Below the pieces are notes generated by a model. The model worked only from the letters and a program-made list of their open reading frames with translations. It did not search any database and was not told the origin of the DNA. Below, in pieces: positions 32,115-42,140 of a stretch of DNA of 64,000 nt. How positions within the stretch are numbered: the first letter of the stretch is position 1; every line of letters begins with the position of its first letter. The translations under genes and the position numbers were made by a program. Source of the stretch: Actinoplanes cyaneus (GTDB taxonomy: Bacteria; Actinomycetota; Actinomycetes; Mycobacteriales; Micromonosporaceae); contig NZ_BOMH01000019.1 in NCBI RefSeq assembly GCF_016862095.1, forward strand, positions 62,001-126,000, written 5' to 3'.

Positions 32115-32788
32115 GAGCCGCGCCGCCGCCCCGGCGCCTGGTGTTCAGCGACGTGGACGAGACGCTGATCAGGCAGAAGAGCATGTTCGGCTTCCTGGAT
32201 TACTACTTCGCGCGGCGGGACGGGCCGGCCGGGGAGCGCCACGCCACGGCGGTGCGGCGCGACCTCGAGGACCTGGTCGGCGCCGGCGCACCACGGGAGC
32301 TCGCGAACCGCCGCTACTACCGGGCGTGGGCGGGGCAGCACAGCGACGAGGTGCACCGGTGGGGCCGCCGCTGGTACGCCGAGCAGGCGGCGAGCCCGGA
32401 CTTCTTCGTCACGGCGACCGTGGCGGCGCTGACCCGCCACCGAGCGCGGGGCGAGCCGATCCTGCTGGTGTCGGGCTCCTTCCCGGCGGTGCTCGCGCCC
32501 CTCGCGGAGGCGGTCGGCGCGAGCGGCCTGGTGTGCACGCGGCAGGAGGTCTCGGGCGGCCGCTTCACCGGCGAGATCCTCGGTGACCCGGTGATCGGCG
32601 AGGGCAAGCGCGCCGCCGTGCGGGACGTGCTCGCCCGGTACCCGTCAGTGGATCCGCGGGAGTGCTTCGGGTACGGCGACCACGTCTCCGACCTGCCGAT
32701 GCTGGAACAGGTCGGCAACCCGGTGGTGGTCGGCGGCGACCCGGAGCTGCTGCGACGCCTCACCGGAGCGCGAACGATGCGCCGCTGA
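32111..32788 (+). CDS. HAD-IB family phosphatase
   Basis: A 225-residue haloacid-dehalogenase hydrolase of the phosphoserine-phosphatase-like IB group: motif I FSDVDETLI, motif II LLVSGS, motif III lysine in GEGKRAAV, motif IV GYGDHVSDLPML. The fold hydrolyses small phosphate esters. In butyrolactone biosynthesis the AfsA product carries a phosphate that must be removed, and this gene is translationally coupled (GTGA) to the oxidoreductase in the afsA operon, so that role is attractive. GTG at 32111 chosen; another GTG immediately precedes it. Confidence 0.85.
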   Translation: MRAAPPPRRLVFSDVDETLIRQKSMFGFLDYYFARRDGPAGERHATAVRRDLEDLVGAGAPRELANRRYYRAWAGQHSDEVHRWGRRWYAEQAASPDFFVTATVAALTRHRARGEPILLVSGSFPAVLAPLAEAVGASGLVCTRQEVSGGRFTGEILGDPVIGEGKRAAVRDVLARYPSVDPRECFGYGDHVSDLPMLEQVGNPVVVGGDPELLRRLTGARTMRR

Positions 32789-32823
32789 GATCGGCCCGCG
32801 GACTCCGGCCGGACGAGGTGACC

Positions 32824-35370
32824 TCACCGGTGATGCATGGCCTGCCAGATGCGGTCGGCGGTGAACGGGATCTCGGTCATCCGGCGGCCGATGGCGTCGC
32901 GCAGGGCGTTGGCCAGGGCCGGGGCGACCGGGTTGTACGGGCTCTCGCTCATCGACTTGGCGCCGAGCGGCCCGATCGCGTCCCGGGTCGCGGCGAAGTG
33001 GACCTCGGTGGCAGGCGTGTCCGCGTACGTCGGAAGGTGGTATTGCCGGAAGGTCGTCGTCGTGACCGCACCGGTGGCGTCGAGGTCGAGGTGTTCGCTC
33101 AGGGTCGCGCCGAGCGCCTGCGCCACGCCGCCCTCGATCTGCCCGCGCAACTGGAGCGGGTTCATGACGGTCCCGGCGTCGGCGCTGTGCACGCTGCGCA
33201 GGATCCGCAGTTCACCGGTGGCCGGGTCGACGGCGACGCGGAACCATTGCGCGTTGAACGCCACCGACCGCGGCGTGCCGTCGAAGTGCCCGTGTCCGGC
33301 CTCCCCGCCGGTGACGCGCAGGTCCCGCGCGGCCCGGAGCACCGCCTCCCCCGCCACCACGACTCCGGTGGAGGCGAACGCGCCGGTGTCGTGCCGGACC
33401 ACGTCGGTGTCGGACTGCCGGATCACGATCTTGTCGGGGGTGGTGCCGAGCTCGTCGGCCGCGATCTGGGCGTGGACGGTCGTGCTCCCGTTCCCGAACT
33501 CCGCGGTTCCCACCGACAGCTCGAACCGTCCCGAGCCCAGCGCCCGGATCGTCGCGTCGGCGAAGTGCCCACCGGGCGGGCCCGCGGCGATCATCGCGAT
33601 CGCCATCCCCTCCCCGACCAGCCAGCCGTCGGGCGCTGTGTCAGCGGTGTCGCGGCAGGCTCGCATCCTCTCCAGGCACTGGTCCAGCCCGTAGGACGCG
33701 ATTCCCAGGTCGTCGACGTGGTCACCCGGCGCGGTCAGATCGTCCCCGTCCCGAACGACGTTCAGCTCGCGGAACAGGACCGGATCCATGCCGATTCTCC
33801 GGGACAGCTCGTCCAGCACCGATTCGACCGCGAAGGTCACCTGTCCCAGCCCGTACCCCCGGAAAGCCCCCGCCGGAACGGTGTTGGTGTAGACGGTCCG
33901 GGCATCCGTCCGCATGTTCGCGCACTTGTAGACCGCCACCGACTCGTGGCACCCGTGGAACATGACCGAGGCACCGTGATTCCCGTAGGCCCCGGTGTCC
34001 ACCAGCACCGAGAGCTGCATCGCGGTGAGCGTCCCGTCCCGCGCGGCGCCCGCCTTGACGGTCACCTCGAACGGATGCCGGGTGGTCGCGCCGAAGAACT
34101 GCTCCGGCCGGGTGAACTCCCACTTCACCGGCCGTCCGGTGCGCAGCACGGCCAGCGCGACGAGGTCCTCGGCGAGCATCTCCTGCTTCCCGCCGAACCC
34201 TCCGCCGACGCGCCCGGCCAGCACCCGCACCCGGTCCGGCGGCAGGTCGTAGAGCGAGGCCACCGCCCGCCGGGTCAGGAACGGCGTCTGGGTGCTCGAC
34301 CGGATGACCAGCCGTCCGTCCTCGTCCAGCCAGCCGACGGCCCCGTGCGTCTCCAGCGCCGCGTGCTGCACCCGCGGGGTCCGGAACGTCGCCTCGTAGA
34401 TCTCGTCGGCCGCCGCGAACCCGGCGTCGGCGTCCCCGAGCGACGCGTGCAACTCCCCCACGAGGTTGTCGTCCTGCTTGTCCCCGTGCACCAGCGGCGC
34501 GTCAGCGGCCAGCGCCGACTTCGGGTCGAGCACGGCCGGCAGGATCTCGTACCGCACGTGCAGCCGCCGGCAGGCCTCCTCGGCGGCCGCCTCGCTGACG
34601 GCGACGACCGCGGCCACCCGCTGCCCGGTGAACCGGACCACGTCGTCGAGCACCCGGGTGTCCGCCGGGTCCTCGGCCACGTTCTCGTGCTGCGCGGTCG
34701 AGAAGAGCCGCTCCGGCGCGTCCTTGTGCGTCAGGACCAGCTCGACTCCCGGCACCCGCAGGGCGTCGGCGGTGTCCACGGAGACGATCCGGGCATGCGC
34801 GTACGGCGATCGCAGCACCTTGAGATGCAGCACCCCCGGCACGTCCACGTCGAAGGTGTACCGCGCGCTCCCGGTCACGACCTGCGGACCGGCCGGGGCG
34901 CCGAGCGACGAGCCGACCGCCGGGCCGGACGAGCGCACGTTGCACGTCCCGGCGACGGCGTCCCCGATCGCGCGGTACCCGGTGCACCGGCACAGGTTGC
35001 CCTTCAGCGAGCGGGGCAGGTCGGCGCGCTGCTCGTCGGTGAGCGCGGCGGTCGTCATGATCAGACCCGCCGTACAGAACCCGCATTGGAAGCCCTGGGC
35101 GTCCAGGAACGCCTGCTGCGTCGGGTGCAGCTCGCCGGAGCGGGAGGCCAGGCCCTCGATCGTGGTCACCGACCGGCCCTGGGCGCGGAACGCGGGGTAG
35201 ACGCACGAGTGCACGGGCTCGCCGTCGACGTGCACGGTGCACGCCCCGCAGTCCCCGGCGTCGCAGCCCTTCTTGACCCCGGTGCAGCCCTCCTCCCGCA
35301 GGTAGGTGCGCAGGCACTGGCCGGGCCGCGGCGCACGCTCGTGGGCCGTCCCGTTGATCTCCACGCTCAC
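32824..35370 (-). CDS. Xanthine dehydrogenase-type enzyme, fused [2Fe-2S] and molybdenum subunits
   Basis: An 848-residue fusion. Residues 1-75 form a plant-type [2Fe-2S] domain ([18 protein letters not shown]), about 80-155 a second iron-sulfur helical domain ([15 protein letters not shown]), and from about 175 on the two molybdopterin-binding domains ([20 protein letters not shown], and GAKSMSESP with the active-site glutamate). It hydroxylates purines, aldehydes or N-heterocycles with electrons passing to FAD on the partner subunit. Usually the small and large subunits are separate; fusion occurs in some actinobacteria. GTG start overlapping the stop of the FAD-subunit gene. Substrate uncertain. 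Confidence 0.88.
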   Translation of the reverse strand: MSVEINGTAHERAPRPGQCLRTYLREEGCTGVKKGCDAGDCGACTVHVDGEPVHSCVYPAFRAQGRSVTTIEGLASRSGELHPTQQAFLDAQGFQCGFCTAGLIMTTAALTDEQRADLPRSLKGNLCRCTGYRAIGDAVAGTCNVRSSGPAVGSSLGAPAGPQVVTGSARYTFDVDVPGVLHLKVLRSPYAHARIVSVDTADALRVPGVELVLTHKDAPERLFSTAQHENVAEDPADTRVLDDVVRFTGQRVAAVVAVSEAAAEEACRRLHVRYEILPAVLDPKSALAADAPLVHGDKQDDNLVGELHASLGDADAGFAAADEIYEATFRTPRVQHAALETHGAVGWLDEDGRLVIRSSTQTPFLTRRAVASLYDLPPDRVRVLAGRVGGGFGGKQEMLAEDLVALAVLRTGRPVKWEFTRPEQFFGATTRHPFEVTVKAGAARDGTLTAMQLSVLVDTGAYGNHGASVMFHGCHESVAVYKCANMRTDARTVYTNTVPAGAFRGYGLGQVTFAVESVLDELSRRIGMDPVLFRELNVVRDGDDLTAPGDHVDDLGIASYGLDQCLERMRACRDTADTAPDGWLVGEGMAIAMIAAGPPGGHFADATIRALGSGRFELSVGTAEFGNGSTTVHAQIAADELGTTPDKIVIRQSDTDVVRHDTGAFASTGVVVAGEAVLRAARDLRVTGGEAGHGHFDGTPRSVAFNAQWFRVAVDPATGELRILRSVHSADAGTVMNPLQLRGQIEGGVAQALGATLSEHLDLDATGAVTTTTFRQYHLPTYADTPATEVHFAATRDAIGPLGAKSMSESPYNPVAPALANALRDAIGRRMTEIPFTADRIWQAMHHR

Positions 35371-36149
35371 CGGCTCAGCTCCGTCCTGATCTGCTCGGCG
35401 TAATACCCGGTCAGGTGCGCACGCCAGGCCGGATGCCCGTGCACGTCGTCGACGTAGTCCGACGGGCCGATCGCCCGCAGGGCCGCATCGAGCCCCTCCG
35501 GCGACGGCACCTCGTCGAATCGCAGGACCCACGGCCGGCGCGTCGCCGCGGTCACGGTCAGCGTGAACGCGCCGTCACGATCAAGAGCGCCGATCAGCAG
35601 TACGGCGGAACGCCCGTGCCGATGCAGCGACCCGCGCCGGAAGGCGGTCCGCGGGATCACCGCCGGCAGCTCGATCGAGCGGAGCAGTTCCCCCTCCCGG
35701 AGCACGGTCCGCCCCTCGCCCGTCACGAAGCCGGCGACGGGCACGAACCGCTCTCCGCCGGACGGGTCGAGCAGCCGGCACATCCCGCCCAGTGCGGCGC
35801 CCAGCGAGATCATCGGCCCGGCCGGGAGCGCGGCGCACAGGTTCCCGCCGACGGTCGCGACGTTCCAGATCTTGAACGACGCCAGGAACGCGTGGCAGCA
35901 CTGCGCGACGACGTCGTACGTGCCGAGGGTCCGGAAGAGCGTGGCGACGGTGCACGTCGCCGCGATCTCCAGCCCGTCGTCACGCACTGTGATGGGCGGC
36001 CAGCCCGCGGACGGCAGGTCGAGCAGTCGCGAGATCGATGGGCGCGGCTCGCCGAAGAGCGCTGTCCCCCCGCCCAGCCAGGCGTCCCCGGGGCGCCACA
36101 TGCCGGGCGCGGCGGGGCTGACCACTTCGGTGACCGTGTGCAGATCCAC
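35367..36149 (-). CDS. FAD-binding subunit of the xanthine dehydrogenase-type enzyme
   Basis: A 260-residue CoxM/XdhB-type FAD subunit. The PCMH-type FAD-binding motif DAWLGGGTALFGEPRP is at about 22-37, and WNVATVGGNLCAALPAGP (about 94-111) is the family hallmark; a CO-dehydrogenase flavoprotein C-terminal domain follows. It accepts electrons from the iron-sulfur clusters of the fused partner. GTG start. First gene of a two-gene operon; its GTGA overlap couples it to the large subunit. No molybdenum cofactor maturation gene (XdhC-like) is nearby. Confidence 0.88.
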   Translation of the reverse strand: MDLHTVTEVVSPAAPGMWRPGDAWLGGGTALFGEPRPSISRLLDLPSAGWPPITVRDDGLEIAATCTVATLFRTLGTYDVVAQCCHAFLASFKIWNVATVGGNLCAALPAGPMISLGAALGGMCRLLDPSGGERFVPVAGFVTGEGRTVLREGELLRSIELPAVIPRTAFRRGSLHRHGRSAVLLIGALDRDGAFTLTVTAATRRPWVLRFDEVPSPEGLDAALRAIGPSDYVDDVHGHPAWRAHLTGYYAEQIRTELSR

Positions 36150-36303
36150 GTTCGCACGCTACGCGCTGTGTGTTTCCGGTCGAGGCTTTCTTTTCGGCCG
36201 TCGCAGCCCGGGACCTTCCGCGGCCGTTCCTCGGGACCTTTGGCCCTGATCGACAGGTTCCGGCTGGTCAAGGCTCTCATCGACGTTGCGGAAAGGATCT
36301 CAG

Positions 36304-37686
36304 GTGGATTCGCTCGACCTCTCGCGGTGGCAGTTCGGCATCACCACCGTGTACCACTTCATCTTCGTTCCGATAACGATCGGACTCTCGGCCCTGGTGG
36401 CCGGCCTGCAGACCGCCTGGGTCCGGACCGGCAAGGAGCACTACCTGCGGGCCACGAAGTTCTGGGGCAAGCTCTTCCTGATCAACTTCGCGATCGGGGT
36501 CGTGACCGGCATCGTGCAGGAGTTCCAGTTCGGGATGAACTGGTCGAACTACTCACGGTTCGTCGGCGACATCTTCGGCGCCCCGCTCGCGATGGAGGGC
36601 CTGCTCGCGTTCTTCCTGGAGTCCACGTTCCTCGGCCTGTGGATCTTCGGCTGGGACCGTCTGCCGAAGAGGCTGCACCTGGCCACGATCTGGACCGCGT
36701 CGATCGGCACGATGCTGTCGGCCTACTTCATCCTGGCCGCGAACTCCTGGATGCAGCACCCGGTCGGCTGGCGGATGGGCGACGGCCGGGCCGAGCTGAC
36801 CAGCATCGGCGCGGTGCTGACCCAGAAGACCACGCTGGTCACGGTCCCGCACACGCTGACCGCCTGCTTCCTCACCGCCGGCGCGCTGCTGCTCGCGGTC
36901 TCCGCCTGGCATCTGCGCAAGGGCAACCAGGAGGAGGTCTTCCGGCCGTCGCTGCGGCTGGGCGCCTGGGTGGTGCTGATCGCCGGGGCCGGCGTGCTGA
37001 TCACCGGTGACGTGCAGGCCCGGGTGATGACCGAGCAGCAGCCGATGAAGATGGCGGCGGCCGAGGCGCTCTACCGCAACACCGAGTCGGCGTCGTTCTC
37101 GGTCTTCACGATCGGCTCGCTCGACGGCAAGGAAGAGGTCTGGAGCGTACGGATCCCGTCGCTGCTCTCGTTCATGGCCACCGGCAGCCCGTCCGGCGAG
37201 GTCGAGGGCATCAACGACGTGCAGGCGCAGTACGAGCAGCAGTACGGCGAGGGCGACTACACCCCGATCGTCCCGGTCACCTACTGGTCGTTCCGCCTGA
37301 TGATCGGCTTCGGCGGGCTCGCCATGCTGGTCGCCCTGGCCGCGCTCTGGTTCAACCGCGGCGAGCGCCGGGCGCGCAGCCGCTGGCTGTGGATCGCCGG
37401 GATCGGCACGGTGGCGATGCCCCTGCTGGCCAACTCGTTCGGCTGGATCTTCACCGAGATGGGCCGCCAGCCGTGGACGGTCTTCGGGCTGTTCAAGACG
37501 TCCGAGTCGGGATCACCGTCGGTCTCCACCGGTGAGGCCGCGACCGGTCTGATCGTGCTGACCGTGCTCTACGGGATCCTCGCGGTGATCGAGGTCGGAC
37601 TGTTCCTGAAGTACGCCCGCGCCGGAGCCCCGGACATCCCTGTCGAGAACGAGGCCGACGACCGGCCACTGGCTTTCGCGTACTGA
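36304..37686 (+). CDS. cydA: Cytochrome bd ubiquinol oxidase subunit I
   Basis: A 460-residue membrane protein with about nine segments. Haem-ligand and quinone-site features are seen in VYHFIFVPITIGLS (axial His) and KFWGKLFLINFAIGVVTGIVQEFQFG, and the GRQPW motif (MGRQPWTVFG) marks CydA. Length and the short periplasmic loop fit the short-Q-loop class. It oxidises menaquinol and reduces O2 to water with high oxygen affinity. GTG start with AAAGGA 7 nt upstream. First gene of a cydABDC operon. Confidence 0.96.
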   Translation: MDSLDLSRWQFGITTVYHFIFVPITIGLSALVAGLQTAWVRTGKEHYLRATKFWGKLFLINFAIGVVTGIVQEFQFGMNWSNYSRFVGDIFGAPLAMEGLLAFFLESTFLGLWIFGWDRLPKRLHLATIWTASIGTMLSAYFILAANSWMQHPVGWRMGDGRAELTSIGAVLTQKTTLVTVPHTLTACFLTAGALLLAVSAWHLRKGNQEEVFRPSLRLGAWVVLIAGAGVLITGDVQARVMTEQQPMKMAAAEALYRNTESASFSVFTIGSLDGKEEVWSVRIPSLLSFMATGSPSGEVEGINDVQAQYEQQYGEGDYTPIVPVTYWSFRLMIGFGGLAMLVALAALWFNRGERRARSRWLWIAGIGTVAMPLLANSFGWIFTEMGRQPWTVFGLFKTSESGSPSVSTGEAATGLIVLTVLYGILAVIEVGLFLKYARAGAPDIPVENEADDRPLAFAY

Positions 37687-37693
37687 GGACATC

Positions 37694-38689
37694 ATGGATC
37701 TCACCACTGTCTGGTTCCTGCTGATCGCCGTGCTCTGGGCCGGCTACTTCCTGCTCGAGGGGTTCGACTTCGGCGTCGGCATCCTGCTCCCGTTCGTCGG
37801 CCGGGACGACCGCTCCCGCCGCCTGGCGATCAACACGATCGGCCCGGTCTGGGACGGCAACGAGGTGTGGCTGCTGGTCGCCGGCGGCGCCACCTTCGCG
37901 GCCTTCCCCGAGTGGTACGCCACCCTGTTCAGCGGCTTCTTCCTGCCCCTGCTGATCATCCTGGTCGCGCTGATCGTGCGCGGCCTGGCCTTCGAGTACC
38001 GCGGCAAGCGGGACGGCGCCGCCTGGAAGAAGCGCTGGGACACGGCGATCTTCGTCTGCAGCCTGATCCCGGCGATCCTGTGGGGCGTCGCGTTCGGCAA
38101 CATCCTGCGCGGGGTGCCGATCGACGCGAACCACGAGTACGCGGGCGGCTTCGTCAACCTGCTCAACCCGTACGCGCTGCTCGGCGGCCTGACCACGCTC
38201 GTGCTGTTCACCCTGCACGGCGCGGTCTTCCTGGCGCTCAAGACGGACGGCCCGATGCGCGAGCAGGCCGGGCAGATCGCCGAGACCACGGCGCTGGTGG
38301 CGGTGCCGGTCGCGGCCGGCTTCCTGGCCTGGACCGGGTTCGCGCACGCCGACGGCTGGGGCATCGCGCTTTCCGCGCTGGCCGCGATCGCGTTGGTCAC
38401 GGCGATCCCGCTGACCCGGGCACGGCGGGAGGGCTGGGCGTTCACGGCCACCGCCGCGACGCTGCTGCTGGCCGTCGCCGCGCTGTTCGTGACGCTGTTC
38501 CCGGACGTGATGCCGTCGACGCTCGACCCGGCGTTCAGCCTGACCGTGCACAACGCGTCCTCGACGCCGTACACGCTGCGGGTGATGACCTGGGTGGCGG
38601 TCTTCTTCACCCCGATCGTGCTGCTCTACCAGGGCTGGACCTACTGGGTCTTCCGCAAGCGCCTCACGCTCGGTGACATCCCCGCATGA
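37694..38689 (+). CDS. cydB: Cytochrome bd ubiquinol oxidase subunit II
   Basis: A 331-residue membrane protein with about eight segments and CydB signatures FLLEGFDFGVGILLPFVGRDD, GPVWDGNEVWLLVAGGATFAAFP and LLYQGWTYWVFRKRL. It pairs with CydA in the bd oxidase. It begins 8 nt after cydA and overlaps cydD by 4 nt (ATGA). Confidence 0.96.
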   Translation: MDLTTVWFLLIAVLWAGYFLLEGFDFGVGILLPFVGRDDRSRRLAINTIGPVWDGNEVWLLVAGGATFAAFPEWYATLFSGFFLPLLIILVALIVRGLAFEYRGKRDGAAWKKRWDTAIFVCSLIPAILWGVAFGNILRGVPIDANHEYAGGFVNLLNPYALLGGLTTLVLFTLHGAVFLALKTDGPMREQAGQIAETTALVAVPVAAGFLAWTGFAHADGWGIALSALAAIALVTAIPLTRARREGWAFTATAATLLLAVAALFVTLFPDVMPSTLDPAFSLTVHNASSTPYTLRVMTWVAVFFTPIVLLYQGWTYWVFRKRLTLGDIPA

Positions 38690-40305
38690 GACCGATCAAC
38701 CCCAAGCTGCTGGCGTACGGCCGGAGCACGCGGCCGTACCTGGCCGCGACCGTCGCCCTCGGGGCGGTCCACGCCGCCCTGCTCGTCGCCCAGGCCACCC
38801 TCCTCGCGCAGACGATCACCGCGGTCTTCCTCCACGGAGACAGCCCCGCGTGGGTCCCTCTCGCATTCGTGATCGCCGCCCGGGCGGGGGTCGCCTGGCT
38901 GCAGGAGCTGGCGTCGGCCCGCTCGGCGGCAACGGTCAAGAGCGAGCTGCGCGACCGGCTCGTCGCCCACCTCACCGCGCTCGGCCCGGGCCGGCAGCGC
39001 CCGGCCGGTGAGGTGGCGGCCCTGGTCACGCACGGCCTGGACGCGCTCGACGGCTACTTCGCGAAGTACCTCCCGCAGCTCGTCCTGGCCCTGCTCGTCC
39101 CCGCCATCGTCCTCGCCCGCCTGATCCCCGCCGACCTGACCGCGACCGTCACGATCGCCGTCACCCTGCCCCTGATCCCGCTGTTCATGGCGTTGATCGG
39201 GATGCACACCGAAGCGCAGAACCGCCGCCAGTTCCGCCTGCTCGCCCGCCTCTCGCACCACTTCCTGGACGTGGTGGCCGGGCTGCCGGCGCTGAAGCTG
39301 CTCGGGCGGGCCAAGGCGCAGGCCGGGATCATCCGGCGGATCAGCGACGAGCAGCGTGCGGCGACCATGCGCACGCTGCGGACGGCGTTCCTGTCCTCCC
39401 TGGTCCTGGAACTTCTCGCCACACTGTCGGTGGCCCTGGTCGCGGTCGGCATCGGGCTGCGGCTGGTCGCCGGGCACCTGGACCTGGAGACCGCGCTGCT
39501 GGTGCTGATCCTGGCGCCGGAGGCGTACCGGCCGCTGCGCGAGGTCGGCGCGAACTACCACGCCAGCGCGGAGGGGATGGCCGCCGCCGAGGAGGCCTTC
39601 GCGATCCTGGACACGCCCGTCCCGTCCTCCGGAGCGCGGACGCCGGTCTCCGGGCCGATCGTCTTCTCCGGCGTGGAGGTCCGCTATCCCGGCCGCGCCG
39701 AACCCGCCCTGCGCCTGTCCGCGACGATCGAGCCCGGCGAGGTCGTGGCGCTGACCGGGCCGTCCGGCTGCGGGAAGTCGACCGTCCTGTCCGTGCTGCT
39801 CGGCTTCGTCACGCCGGCGTCCGGGCAGGTCACGGTCGGCGGCGTGCCGCTCGCCGAGCTGGACCTCGAGGTGTGGCGGCGCTGGATCGCCTGGGTCCCG
39901 CAACGGCCGCACCTGCTCGCCGCCTCCCTGCGCGACAACCTCACCCTCGGCGCCACTTCCCGGGCGCCCGGCCTGCGCGCCGCGGCGCTGGCGGCAGGGG
40001 TCACCGAGTTCGCCGACGGGCTCCCGGACGGCTACGACACGCTCCTCGGGGATGCCGGGACCGGGCTCTCCGCGGGGCAGCGCCAGCGGGTCGCGATCGC
40101 CCGGGCGTTCCTGCGGGACGCGCCGATCGTGCTGCTCGACGAGCCGACCGCCAACCTCGACGAGGTCACCGCCGCGCGGGTGATGACCTCCATCCGGGAG
40201 CTGGCGCGCGGCCGGACCGTCCTGATGGCGGCCCACCGGCCGGAACTGATCAGTCTCGCCGACCGGGTGATCGAGGTCGGCCGCATCCCCGTGGGGCACC
40301 CGTGA
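38686..40305 (+). CDS. cydD: Thiol reductant ABC exporter subunit CydD
   Basis: A 539-residue ABC half-transporter. Six membrane segments occupy about 15-300; the nucleotide-binding domain has Walker A GPSGCGKST, the signature LSAGQRQR and Walker B IVLLDEPTANLD. With CydC it exports cysteine/glutathione-type thiols or haem-related factors needed to assemble cytochrome bd. ATGA and GTGA overlaps connect it to cydB and cydC. Confidence 0.95.
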   Translation: MRPINPKLLAYGRSTRPYLAATVALGAVHAALLVAQATLLAQTITAVFLHGDSPAWVPLAFVIAARAGVAWLQELASARSAATVKSELRDRLVAHLTALGPGRQRPAGEVAALVTHGLDALDGYFAKYLPQLVLALLVPAIVLARLIPADLTATVTIAVTLPLIPLFMALIGMHTEAQNRRQFRLLARLSHHFLDVVAGLPALKLLGRAKAQAGIIRRISDEQRAATMRTLRTAFLSSLVLELLATLSVALVAVGIGLRLVAGHLDLETALLVLILAPEAYRPLREVGANYHASAEGMAAAEEAFAILDTPVPSSGARTPVSGPIVFSGVEVRYPGRAEPALRLSATIEPGEVVALTGPSGCGKSTVLSVLLGFVTPASGQVTVGGVPLAELDLEVWRRWIAWVPQRPHLLAASLRDNLTLGATSRAPGLRAAALAAGVTEFADGLPDGYDTLLGDAGTGLSAGQRQRVAIARAFLRDAPIVLLDEPTANLDEVTAARVMTSIRELARGRTVLMAAHRPELISLADRVIEVGRIPVGHP

Positions 40306-42140
40306 CGACGTACGCGCTGATTCGCCCCGCCTCGGCGAGGCTCACCCTGGCGGTGCTCGCCGGCGCCGGCGCGGCCGGGTCCGCGGTGGCGCTCACCGCC
40401 GTCTCCGCCTGGCTGATCTCGCGCGCCGCGCTGCACCCGCCGATCCTGCACCTGATGGTGGCGATCGTCGCGGTGCGCGCGTGCGGGCTGGGCCGGGGCG
40501 TGCTGCGCTACCTGGAACGGCTGCTCGGGCACGACGCCGCCTTCCGCGTCCTGGCCGACGTGCGGGTCCGCCTCTACGAACGGCTGGAGGTGCTCGCCCC
40601 GGCCGGGCTCGCCGACTTCCGCCGCGCCGACCTCGCCCAGCGCCTGGCCTCCGACGTGGACGCGGTGCTCGACCTGGTCACCCGGGTGCTGCTGCCCTAC
40701 GCCGTGGCGGCGGTCACCGGGCTCGCGTCGGTGCTGGTGGTCGGCGCGCTCGTGCCGGTCGCCGGGCTGGCCCTGGCCGGCACGCTGCTGATCGTCGGCG
40801 TGGTCGTGCCGCTGGTGCAGCGCGCGGCTGCCCGCCGGGCGGACGGGCGGCTCGCTCCCCTGCGCGCCGCGCTCGCCACCGGGGTCGTCGGCCTCGTGCA
40901 CGGGATGGCGGATCTGACGGCGTACGAGGCGGTCGATTGCGAGCGTGAGCGGCTCGCCGCCCTGGACCGCCGGCTGACCGCGGCCGCGAAGACGTCCGCG
41001 GCGACGGCCGGGCTGGGCGCCGCCGTGACCGTCCTCTGCACCGGGATCTCCGTGCTGGCCGGTCTGCTCGTCGGCGCCGCTGCCGTCCGGGCCGGCGCCC
41101 TCCCCGGCGAGCTGCTGGCCCTGGTCGTGCTCACTCCCCTCGCGGTCTTCGAGATCGCCGGGCCGCTCCCCGCCGCCGCCCAGCGCTGGGCCACCGCCCG
41201 CGAGTCGCTGCGCCGCCTCACCGAGATCTGGTCCGTCCCCCTACCGGCTGGCCCTCAGGGGTGTAACGAGGACCCGGACACACCCCGGAAAGCCAGCCGC
41301 CAACCCGCACCAGGCCGCACGCCGGGCACCGCCCCGGCTGGTCCCCAGGGGTGCAACCGGGGACCGGACACACCCCTGAGCGCCAGCCGGGGACGGGGCG
41401 GGACGGTTACGGCCGTTGAGAGCGGCGCTGCGTGCACGGGGTTGCCGATCGGGAGCCGGGTTCCGGGATTGCGTCTCGACGGCGTGACGGCCGCCTGGAC
41501 GGCCGATCGGATCGCGGTCGAGAACGTCGATCTCACGCTTGCGCCCGGCGCCCGCGTCGCGCTCGTCGGGCCGAGCGGCTCGGGCAAGAGCACGATCGCC
41601 GCGCTGCTGGTCCGCTTCCTCGACCCGCTGGCGGGACGGATCACGCTGGACGGCACGGATCTGCGGACGGTGCCGGCCGACCGCGTACGGGAAATCGTCG
41701 GTTATCTTCCGGAGGACGCCTACCTGTTCGACACGACGATCGGCGCGAACCTGCGCATCGCCCGGCCGGACGCGACCGACGCCGACCTGCTCGCCGCGCT
41801 GGAACGGGCCCGGCTGCGGGACTGGGTGCGGACCCTGCCGGACGGCCTGGACACGCTGGTCGGGGAGCACGGCCTGGCGCTCTCCGGTGGGCAGCGCCGC
41901 CGGCTCGCGCTGGCCCGGCTGCTGCTCACCGACGCGCGGGTGCTGATCCTCGACGAGCCGGGCGAGCACCTGGACGACGACACCGCCGGCGCGCTGGTCC
42001 GCGATCTGCTGGGGGCCGCCGGTGGGCGTACCGTCCTGCTGATCACCCATCGCACGGCGGACCTCGACGGCTGGCGGGTGGTCAGGATGCCGGCACGGGG
42101 ACCGGAACCGGCGCGGGGACCGTCGGCAGGGTCACCGTGA
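40302..42140 (+). CDS. cydC: Thiol reductant ABC exporter subunit CydC with repeat insertion
   Basis: A 612-residue ABC half-transporter. The membrane domain spans about 10-310, and the nucleotide-binding domain from about 385 has GPSGSGKST, LSGGQRRR and LILDEPGEHLD. Between them (about residues 314-375) lies an unusual linker in which PAGPQGCN and DTP-type peptides occur twice, encoded by two palindromic DNA repeats 90 bp apart. This makes the protein longer than typical CydC. The 3' end overlaps the opposing histidine kinase gene by 59 bp. GTG start, GTGA overlap with cydD. Confidence 0.93.
   Translation: MTTYALIRPASARLTLAVLAGAGAAGSAVALTAVSAWLISRAALHPPILHLMVAIVAVRACGLGRGVLRYLERLLGHDAAFRVLADVRVRLYERLEVLAPAGLADFRRADLAQRLASDVDAVLDLVTRVLLPYAVAAVTGLASVLVVGALVPVAGLALAGTLLIVGVVVPLVQRAAARRADGRLAPLRAALATGVVGLVHGMADLTAYEAVDCERERLAALDRRLTAAAKTSAATAGLGAAVTVLCTGISVLAGLLVGAAAVRAGALPGELLALVVLTPLAVFEIAGPLPAAAQRWATARESLRRLTEIWSVPLPAGPQGCNEDPDTPRKASRQPAPGRTPGTAPAGPQGCNRGPDTPLSASRGRGGTVTAVESGAACTGLPIGSRVPGLRLDGVTAAWTADRIAVENVDLTLAPGARVALVGPSGSGKSTIAALLVRFLDPLAGRITLDGTDLRTVPADRVREIVGYLPEDAYLFDTTIGANLRIARPDATDADLLAALERARLRDWVRTLPDGLDTLVGEHGLALSGGQRRRLALARLLLTDARVLILDEPGEHLDDDTAGALVRDLLGAAGGRTVLLITHRTADLDGWRVVRMPARGPEPARGPSAGSP
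41245..41390. repeat. Two in-frame palindromic repeats inside cydC
   Basis: Copy A (41245-41299) begins CGGCTGGCCCTCAGGGGTGT and ends CCAGCCG; copy B (41334-41390) begins CCGGCTGGTCCCCAGGGGTG and ends CCAGCCGG. Each can fold on itself (GGGGTG against CACCCC, CGGCTGG against CCAGCCG). They start exactly 90 bp (30 codons) apart. Their termini resemble the perfect hairpin at 8368-8420, suggesting one dispersed palindrome family. Confidence 0.7.
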
